Source: Kocuria sp.
Lineage (GTDB): Bacteria > Actinomycetota > Actinomycetes > Actinomycetales > Micrococcaceae
Direction of reading: 5' to 3'
NCBI GenBank assembly: GCA_030453435.1
Contig: JAKDKI010000008.1
Coordinates: 1-18,693 of the forward strand
Length of the DNA: 18,693 nt
The notes beneath the pieces were generated by a model. That model worked only from the letters and a program-made list of their open reading frames with translations. It searched no databases and was not told where the DNA came from. A program made the position numbers and the translations under genes. Shown here piece by piece: positions 13,335 to 18,693 of this stretch (position 1 is the first letter of the stretch; each line of letters begins with the position of its first letter).

Positions 13335-15241
13335 CTGGGAACGTGGAGCGGGACATCACGGGGCGCGCAGAAGACGTCCAGGCCACGCTGTTCGGTGTGA
13401 CTTCGGGCGGTAGGCCTCCACTGGAACATGCCAACGTCCCGTCCAGTACCCGTGCGGCCATCACATCAGCCACGGAATCCATGCGGGTGAGCGGCGGCGG
13501 CGCACCCGGGGCCATGGAGGTCAACACCGGGGCCATCGCCTCGGCGATCGGCGCGTTGTCACGGGTGAACGAGCAAACCGGTGATGCGCTCCTGGGAACA
13601 ACAGCCGCGGACGCGGAAGTCGCTGCGTGGAGCATGACGGGACATCCGCTGCTTGTGGCCGCCGCGGCGTCGGCGGCGGTGTCGAAAGCCGCGTTGATCG
13701 CTGCCCAGGCGCGTCTCACGCTCATCCATGTGCAGTTGGCGAGCGCGAAACAGCACTACGACATGGTGGAGGCGAGTGTGGGGTCCTTGTTCGGGCCGCG
13801 CATTCTGACCATGCCGGGATGGAATCTGAGCGGTTCGGCGACTCGTGGGCTGCGCACAGCCCTGGACGAATTCGGCACCGCCGTGAAACGTGCTGACATC
13901 ACCACACCCGCGGAATTCGCGAGCAAGGTGCGCATTACGTCCTTCGGTGTGATGGTGGCCGGAGGCGGTCCGGAAGGCACCAACGCGGTGATCCGCGGCG
14001 TGGGCCTGGACGACGTGCTCGACTCGACTCTGCAAACCCCCATGCCCTCCGCGTTCATGAGCGGAACGCGGGCCTATGGGGAGCTCGGGGGTCAACCGGG
14101 GGACGGGTTCACCCTCGGGCAATACGCACGGGTGTGGGCGGAGAACCTGCTGACGGGGATCGGGGAGACCGAGGCGCAGGTGGGCACGGAAGAGGCGGCT
14201 CTGCAGGCCGAGCTGGGTGGCTCCTGGCCGGTGGTCCGCACCGCCATCAATGGCCTGAGCGGCAAACCTGGTTTCACCTGGCTCACGCCGTACTCGACCG
14301 GCAGGAGCCTCTCACCGGCGGAGCGGCTGCTGTACCCGTTCGTGCACGGTCACGCGGTGCGTCCGAAGGCCAAGGAGACGATGACCGGCATCACGCGGAA
14401 GAACGCCGCCGAGCACGGGATCGTGGGATTGGCCGAGCGGCCTCTTCCCGGAGGCATCAATTTCGACGGCGCCGCTCCAGCGACGGTCGCGGGCACGGCC
14501 GCGGTGCTCAAGGATGCCAAGAACATCGTTCAGGACCGGGAGAACAGCACGGTCATGGTGCAGAAGACCACCGATGGCTCCGGCCGAAGGGCGTTTTCGG
14601 TTGTGCTCACCGGCACGGAGGTGTGGCATGACGGCCAGGGCATCCACGACATCGCGGGGATCGTCGAAGGCATGAGGGTGCAACCCCACGATGCTCTGAA
14701 TGAGTTACCTCCCGCCCAACGTGCGGTCCTTGAAGCGCTGAGGGATGCGGGGATTCAACCCGGCGATTCAGTGGTGCTGACCGGTCATAGCCTGGGAGGC
14801 ATCGATGCGGCGGGGCTCGCGACGAACAAAGAGTTCCAGCGGCTGTACTCGGTGAAGGCTTTAACCACCTTCGGTGCGCCCGTCGGCGGTTTTGAGTTCC
14901 CTCAGGTCACCTCGGTCATGGCCGTTGAACACCACGACGACTTGGTTCCGCCGCTGGACGGCGTCAAGAACCCGGATGGGAAGAATCGCTCCACGGTCCG
15001 AGTGGACACCCAGTACAACGGTCAGTACTCGAACGTCGGCAGTCTCAGCGGGGTAGCGGCTCACGACATGTACACCTACACACTGGGGGCCCAGGGCATC
15101 AGCAACTCGGGGCACGCCGCAGTGGAGAAACATGAACGGGCCCTGCGGTCTGCGGTGCCCGCGGGATCCCAGGCCAACACCGAAACCTACATATACGCAG
15201 CCACGGAAGAACACATAGTCCACAACCCGGAGGACCGATAG
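13331..15241 (+). CDS. Putative effector with helical N-terminus and lipase-like alpha/beta-hydrolase domain
   Basis: A 636-residue protein. Residues about 62-155 are alanine-rich helices interrupted at AAWSMTGHP (98-106), with a strongly hydrophobic piece at 106-136, resembling a WXG/LXG-type helical hairpin. A middle region (about 160-400) of unknown fold follows. The C-terminal part (about 400-580) is a lipase-like alpha/beta hydrolase. VVLTGHSLGG carries nucleophile Ser487, VEHHDDLVP offers acid Asp536 or Asp537, and AAHDMYTY offers His578, in the order and spacing of class 3-like lipases. There is no N-terminal signal peptide, so export, if any, would need another route. The ATG at 13331 overlaps the stop of the WXG100-like gene as ATGA and is preferred to the open frame extending back to 13085, which lies inside that gene. 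No immunity-like gene follows. The substrate is unknown; phospholipid or ester hydrolysis is inferred. Confidence 0.75.
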   Translation: MTGNVERDITGRAEDVQATLFGVTSGGRPPLEHANVPSSTRAAITSATESMRVSGGGAPGAMEVNTGAIASAIGALSRVNEQTGDALLGTTAADAEVAAWSMTGHPLLVAAAASAAVSKAALIAAQARLTLIHVQLASAKQHYDMVEASVGSLFGPRILTMPGWNLSGSATRGLRTALDEFGTAVKRADITTPAEFASKVRITSFGVMVAGGGPEGTNAVIRGVGLDDVLDSTLQTPMPSAFMSGTRAYGELGGQPGDGFTLGQYARVWAENLLTGIGETEAQVGTEEAALQAELGGSWPVVRTAINGLSGKPGFTWLTPYSTGRSLSPAERLLYPFVHGHAVRPKAKETMTGITRKNAAEHGIVGLAERPLPGGINFDGAAPATVAGTAAVLKDAKNIVQDRENSTVMVQKTTDGSGRRAFSVVLTGTEVWHDGQGIHDIAGIVEGMRVQPHDALNELPPAQRAVLEALRDAGIQPGDSVVLTGHSLGGIDAAGLATNKEFQRLYSVKALTTFGAPVGGFEFPQVTSVMAVEHHDDLVPPLDGVKNPDGKNRSTVRVDTQYNGQYSNVGSLSGVAAHDMYTYTLGAQGISNSGHAAVEKHERALRSAVPAGSQANTETYIYAATEEHIVHNPEDR

Positions 15242-15248
15242 CGAGAGT

Positions 15249-15254
15249 TAGCAT
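15249..15254 (+). promoter_or_regulatory. Candidate -10 box (TAGCAT) for leaderless pat
   Basis: TAGCAT lies seven bases before the ATG at 15262 and eight bases after the stop of the lipase-like gene. No ribosome binding site is present. It suggests that the pat operon has its own promoter and is not simply read through from the lipase cassette. Confidence 0.4.
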
Positions 15255-15261
15255 TGGGCCT

Positions 15262-16422
15262 ATGAGTAACGCCACGCCCTCAGCCGATTCATCAGGCGCC
15301 GAGCAGAATGCGGAGCGGGTCAGCCCCCGAGCCGCCTTGGCACAGCTACCCGCGTACGCCGCCGGGAAGCCCGCCGTGGAGGTTCCCGGGCTGGTGGCCT
15401 ACAAGTTGGCGTCCAATGAGAACCCCTACGGGCCAGTCCCCGCGGTTCGTCAGGCTCTCCACGACTTCGACCTGTTCAACCGCTACCCGGACCCCTCGGC
15501 CACGGTGCTGTGCGAGGCGCTCGCGGGCTACCTCTCGGTTCCCGCCGCGGACATCGTGGCCGGTGCGGGCAGCTTGGGAGCACTGAATCAGCTATTGGCC
15601 GCATTTGCGGGAACCGGGCAGGACGGTCAGCCGGATGAAGTGATCTACGCCTGGCGTTCCTTCGAGGCCTATCCGATTTCGGTGGGATTGGCCGGGGCGC
15701 AGAGCGTGCAGGTTCCCAATTTGCCGGACGGATCCCACGACCTGGACGCGATGGCGGACGCGGTGAACGATCGCACCCGAGTGATCCTGCTGTGCACGCC
15801 CAACAACCCCACCGGGCCCAGCCTCCGCGCGCAGGACGTGCACGAGTTCATGAAGCGCATCCCGTCACGCGTGCTGGTGGTTATCGACGAGGCCTACTGG
15901 GAGTTCCAGCGGGCCGAGAATCTGGTCAACGGCATCGACTTCTATCGCCAGTACCCCAATGTGGTGGCGCTGCGCACCCTGTCCAAGGCCCACGGTCTGG
16001 CTGGTTTGCGCGTGGGGTACACGGTCTCCCAACCGCACGTGACCCAGTACCTGCGGCAAGCGACGCCCGCCTTCAGCGTCACGCAGGTGGCCCAATTGGC
16101 CGCGGTGGCATCCATCGAGAACATCGACCAGGTCGAGGAACGCGTGCAGCAGGTGGTCGACGAGCGTGAACGCGTCCTGGCGGGCCTGGACGAACTCGGA
16201 TGGCAGTACCCGGAAACCCAGGCCAATTTCGTGTGGCTTCCGCTGGGTGAACACAGCCAGGGCTTTGCCGAATTGTGTGATGACCACGCGTTGTCGGTTC
16301 GGCGGTTCGGATCCGAAGGCGTGCGTGTGAGTTTCGGTGAGGCGGAGGCCAACACGCGGCTTCTCGAACTGTGCGCGCAGTACCCGGATCCCAGCACCAT
16401 GCCCATGAGCAGCACCAACTAA
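15262..16422 (+). CDS. pat: Aromatic amino acid / histidinol-phosphate-type aminotransferase
   Basis: A 386-residue PLP-dependent fold-type I aminotransferase of the HisC/Pat group. Diagnostic segments are LASNENPYGP (49-58), RYPDPSA (74-80), TPNNPTG (179-185), IDEAYWEF (208-215), TLSKAHGLAGLRVGY (239-253) with the PLP lysine Lys242, and QANFVWLPLG near the C-terminus with the final RVSF arginine. The segment YAWRSFEAYP and the overall pattern match mycobacterial Pat (aromatic aminotransferase) better than biosynthetic HisC. The likely reaction is transamination of aromatic or related amino acids and their 2-oxo acids. It has a 25-residue N-terminal lead. It starts 20 bases after the lipase-like gene and ends 24 bases before the E1 alpha gene, so it probably heads the 2-oxo acid dehydrogenase operon, which suggests that the deaminated products may feed that complex. 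Confidence 0.85.
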   Translation: MSNATPSADSSGAEQNAERVSPRAALAQLPAYAAGKPAVEVPGLVAYKLASNENPYGPVPAVRQALHDFDLFNRYPDPSATVLCEALAGYLSVPAADIVAGAGSLGALNQLLAAFAGTGQDGQPDEVIYAWRSFEAYPISVGLAGAQSVQVPNLPDGSHDLDAMADAVNDRTRVILLCTPNNPTGPSLRAQDVHEFMKRIPSRVLVVIDEAYWEFQRAENLVNGIDFYRQYPNVVALRTLSKAHGLAGLRVGYTVSQPHVTQYLRQATPAFSVTQVAQLAAVASIENIDQVEERVQQVVDERERVLAGLDELGWQYPETQANFVWLPLGEHSQGFAELCDDHALSVRRFGSEGVRVSFGEAEANTRLLELCAQYPDPSTMPMSSTN

Positions 16423-16446
16423 GCCACTCGGAAGGACAATCCAACC

Positions 16447-17628
16447 ATGGCAGCAAAGACGCACCCCGGGACGGTTGAGAGCACCGTGCCCCGGCTCCAG
16501 TTGCTCGACGAACAGGGCACGGTCCACGAGGACCCCAAACTCTCGCCGTTCGTCCAAGACATCGACACGGTGGAACTCAAGGGGCTGTACCGCTCCATGG
16601 CGTTGGCTCGGCGGGTGGACGAGGAAGCCACTTCCCTGCAGCGTCAGGGCCAACTGGTGCTGTGGGTTCCGCTGCGCGGTCAAGAAGCGGCTCAGGTGGG
16701 TTCCGCATGGGCCACCCAACCCACGGATCGCCTCTTCCCGTCCTACCGGGAGCACGCGGTGGTCTTTCACCGCGGCGTCAAACCCGGCCAGCTGTTGCAG
16801 TTGTTCCGCGGTCACACAGCTGGCGGCTGGGACCCCAACGAGTACCGGGTGAACCTTTACACCATGGTGTTGGCCGCTCAGGTGCCGCATGCCGTGGGCT
16901 ACGCAATGGGCACGGCCCTTGATCGCAAGGCGGCCGAGGACGCGGGGGAGCCTGTGAACGAGACCCCGGAGGCCGTGGTGGCCTATTACGGTGACGGTGC
17001 TAGCACCGAGGGCGAGATTCACGAATCCATGGTGTTCGCCGCTTCTTATGATGCACCGGTGCTGTTCTTCGTGCAGAACAACCAGTGGGCCATCTCGGTG
17101 CCGTTCTCGACCCAGTCCCGCGTGCCCCTGGCCACTCGCGCCGCCGGATACGGATTCGAAGGACTGCGCGTGGACGGCAACGACATCCTTGCCGTGCTGG
17201 CCGCAACCCGCTACGCACTCGACAAGATCCGTCGCGGGGAAGGCCCCGTGATGATTGAAGCCGAAACCTATCGCATGGGTGCGCACACCACCGCGGACGA
17301 CCCCACCAAGTACCGCCAGCGGGACGAAGAAGAAGAGTGGGGCACCCTGGATCCGATCGAGCGGCTGGAGATGTATCTGCGCGAGACTCACCACGTGGGT
17401 GATGAGTTCTTCGACTCGGTGGCCAACGAAGGCCGCGAACTGGCGGATGAGCTGCGCGCGGATGGACTGGCTATGGTGCCGCCTACCTTCGACGAATTCT
17501 TCGCCAAGGCCTACGCGGACCCGCACACCCTGATCGAGGCGGAACGAGCCGAGTACCTGGACTACCAGGCCGGATTCGCGCCCCAGGAGGACCAGGAAGA
17601 TTCCGGCTCGGAAGGAGCTCACGCGTGA
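16447..17628 (+). CDS. pdhA: 2-oxo acid dehydrogenase E1 alpha subunit (PdhA/BkdA type)
   Basis: A 393-residue thiamine diphosphate-dependent E1 alpha subunit that, with E1 beta, decarboxylates a 2-oxo acid and acylates the lipoyl group of E2. Visible features are MALARRVDEEATSLQRQGQ (51-69), LRGQEAAQVG (76-85) and FPSYREH (97-103). The ThDP/Mg motif begins GDGASTEGE (182-190) and ends with VQNN (209-212), and the active-site loop is YRMGAHTTADD (275-285). Length is normal. GGAAGGA lies ten bases before the ATG. Automatic pipelines call this family pdhA. Actinobacteria usually have a single-chain AceE for pyruvate, and the mycobacterial homologue first named PdhA was shown to belong to a branched-chain 2-oxo acid dehydrogenase, so BkdA is the likelier role. 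Its stop overlaps the E1 beta start as GTGA. Confidence 0.9.
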   Translation: MAAKTHPGTVESTVPRLQLLDEQGTVHEDPKLSPFVQDIDTVELKGLYRSMALARRVDEEATSLQRQGQLVLWVPLRGQEAAQVGSAWATQPTDRLFPSYREHAVVFHRGVKPGQLLQLFRGHTAGGWDPNEYRVNLYTMVLAAQVPHAVGYAMGTALDRKAAEDAGEPVNETPEAVVAYYGDGASTEGEIHESMVFAASYDAPVLFFVQNNQWAISVPFSTQSRVPLATRAAGYGFEGLRVDGNDILAVLAATRYALDKIRRGEGPVMIEAETYRMGAHTTADDPTKYRQRDEEEEWGTLDPIERLEMYLRETHHVGDEFFDSVANEGRELADELRADGLAMVPPTFDEFFAKAYADPHTLIEAERAEYLDYQAGFAPQEDQEDSGSEGAHA

Positions 17629-18599
17629 AGCAGCTGACCATTGCCAAAGCGATCAACGCGGGGTTGTCCCGGGCCATGGCGGAAAACCCCAAGGTCATGC
17701 TCATGGGCGAAGATATCGGATCACTGGGCGGCGTCTACCGCGTGACCGAAGGCCTCAAGGACCACTACGGGGCTCACCGAGTCCTCGACACCCCCCTGGG
17801 CGAAGCGGGCATTGTGGGAACCGCCATCGGTCTGGCCGAACGGGGTTACCGGCCCGTGTGCGAAATCCAGTTCGACGGGTTCACGTTCCCCGCGTTCAAC
17901 CAGATCACCACGCAGCTGGCGAAAATCCACGCCCGCTCCGACGGAAACCTGACGGTCCCCGTGACCATTCGCATTCCCTACGGCGGGGTGATCGGCTCGG
18001 TGGAACACCACTCGGAGTCCCCCGAAGCCCTGTTCGCCCACACCGCGGGGCTGCGGATTCTGACGCCCTCCAATGCGCAGGATGCGTACTGGATGTCCCA
18101 GCAGGCCATTGAATGCAACGATCCGGTCATCATTTTCGAACCCAAACGCCGTTACTGGCTCAAGGGTGAGGTGGACGAGGACCAGCCCACGGGCGATCCG
18201 TTCAGCGCAGCCGTGGTCCGTGAAGGCCAGGAAGCCACCATCGTTGCGTGGGGCCCCCTGGTCCCCGTGGCGCTCGCGGCTGCTCAAGCGGCACAGGAAG
18301 ATGGCCGCAGCGTGGAGGTCATCGACCTGCGTAGCCTCTCACCCATCGACTTCGACACGGTCACCGCGTCCGTGCGCAAGACCGGTCGCCTCATCATTGC
18401 CCACGAGGCTCCCACCTTCGGTGGGTTAGGCGGGGAAATCGCCGCGCGCGTGACGGAACGGGCCTTCTATTCATTGGAAGCACCCGTGCTGCGAGTGGGG
18501 GCCTTCCACATGCCTTATCCGCCGGCGGCCGTGGAAGAGCATTACGTTCCGGACCTGGATCGCGTGTTGGAAGCACTCGACCGTTCCTTCGCCTACTAA
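17625..18599 (+). CDS. pdhB: 2-oxo acid dehydrogenase E1 beta subunit (PdhB/BkdB type)
   Basis: A 324-residue transketolase-like E1 beta subunit that completes the ThDP sites of the E1 alpha2-beta2 tetramer. LTIAKAINAGL starts the domain, GEDIGSLGGVYRVT (28-41) follows, and TPLGEAGIVGTAIGLA (56-71) carries Glu60, which activates the ThDP aminopyrimidine. VEHHSESPEALFAHTAGLRILTPSN (about 126-150) is the conserved active-site and interface region. The C-terminal half is the transketolase C-domain with WGPLVPVAL and EVIDLRSLSPID. Length is normal. The start is a GTG whose TGA overlap with the E1 alpha stop indicates translational coupling, with AAGGAG (17612-17617) seven bases upstream. The E2 gene starts 55 bases after its stop. 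Substrate preference between branched-chain 2-oxo acids and pyruvate cannot be decided from the sequence alone. Confidence 0.9.
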   Translation: MKQLTIAKAINAGLSRAMAENPKVMLMGEDIGSLGGVYRVTEGLKDHYGAHRVLDTPLGEAGIVGTAIGLAERGYRPVCEIQFDGFTFPAFNQITTQLAKIHARSDGNLTVPVTIRIPYGGVIGSVEHHSESPEALFAHTAGLRILTPSNAQDAYWMSQQAIECNDPVIIFEPKRRYWLKGEVDEDQPTGDPFSAAVVREGQEATIVAWGPLVPVALAAAQAAQEDGRSVEVIDLRSLSPIDFDTVTASVRKTGRLIIAHEAPTFGGLGGEIAARVTERAFYSLEAPVLRVGAFHMPYPPAAVEEHYVPDLDRVLEALDRSFAY

Positions 18600-18654
18600 A
18601 TCGCCCTAAGTTACGAACCGCCCCGCGCAAGCGGTGTTGCAGGAGGTAGAACTC

Positions 18655-18693
18655 ATGTCCCAGGTTTTCACGTTGCCCGATGTGGGCGAGGGC
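18655..18693 (+). CDS. Dihydrolipoyl acyltransferase (E2), 5' end only
   Basis: Thirteen codons reading MSQVFTLPDVGEG run off the window edge. This is the standard beginning of the lipoyl domain of 2-oxo acid dehydrogenase E2 subunits, where the DVGEG turn follows the first strand. A strong AGGAGGT (18641-18647) lies seven bases before the ATG. Its position after E1 alpha and E1 beta agrees with the usual E1a-E1b-E2 order. The 55-base gap before it contains a small ACCGC/GCGGT dyad (18617-18635) of uncertain meaning. Confidence 0.85.
   Translation, partial: MSQVFTLPDVGEG

Noticed and set aside
15865..17622. Long minus-strand open frame of 585 codons opposite pat and E1 alpha
   Set aside because: It runs across two well-supported genes and their gap, shows no recognisable domain, and has no promoter or ribosome binding site of its own.

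Overview
The window is GC-rich, densely coded DNA from a high-GC Gram-positive bacterium. It most resembles the Micrococcales, possibly a Micrococcaceae member such as the Arthrobacter/Kocuria/Rothia group. The pointers are the actinobacterial form of PurB, a Pat-type aminotransferase beside a heteromeric 2-oxo acid dehydrogenase, a repeat protein of the actinobacterial Ltp type, and several genes with no Shine-Dalgarno sequence but a TANNNT box just upstream of the start, as expected for leaderless mRNAs. The family assignment is inference; no rRNA is present. No gene-free stretch exceeds about 200 bases, and I see no tRNA, rRNA, CRISPR array or insertion sequence.

Left part (1-6153): a divergent phosphomannomutase (manB, minus) and mannose-6-phosphate isomerase (manA, plus) pair links fructose-6-P to mannose-1-P for cell-envelope sugars. 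Next is a three-gene plus-strand unit: a TetR regulator with a candidate self-operator over its promoter, a four-helix membrane protein and an atypical SDR/NAD(P)-binding protein. It meets head-on a two-gene minus-strand operon of SnoaL/NTF2-like paralogues; the two units share one CTAG as their stop codons. An acylphosphatase is divergent from the SnoaL pair.

Middle part (6232-11257): an atypical pyruvate kinase-like protein (extended, no C-terminal allosteric domain, K+-independent-type signature), a hypothetical protein with two glycine-rich hydrophobic segments, a glycerophosphodiester phosphodiesterase, and on the minus strand a membrane-anchored protein with three Ltp-type 47-residue repeats. 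The gap between that gene and purB holds a striking 17-bp-arm inverted repeat.

Right part (11258-18693): purB (minus), then a two-gene plus-strand cassette with a 4-bp ATGA overlap. It encodes a 146-residue WXG100-like protein and a 636-residue protein with an N-terminal helical region and a C-terminal lipase-like alpha/beta-hydrolase domain. This is the best candidate for something poorly described: a possible type VII (ESX/WXG100) lipase effector with its helical partner, lodged between housekeeping genes. The window ends with an aromatic aminotransferase (pat), 2-oxo acid dehydrogenase E1 alpha and E1 beta overlapping by GTGA, and the first 13 codons of the E2 acyltransferase, a likely module for transamination and oxidative decarboxylation of branched-chain or related 2-oxo acids.
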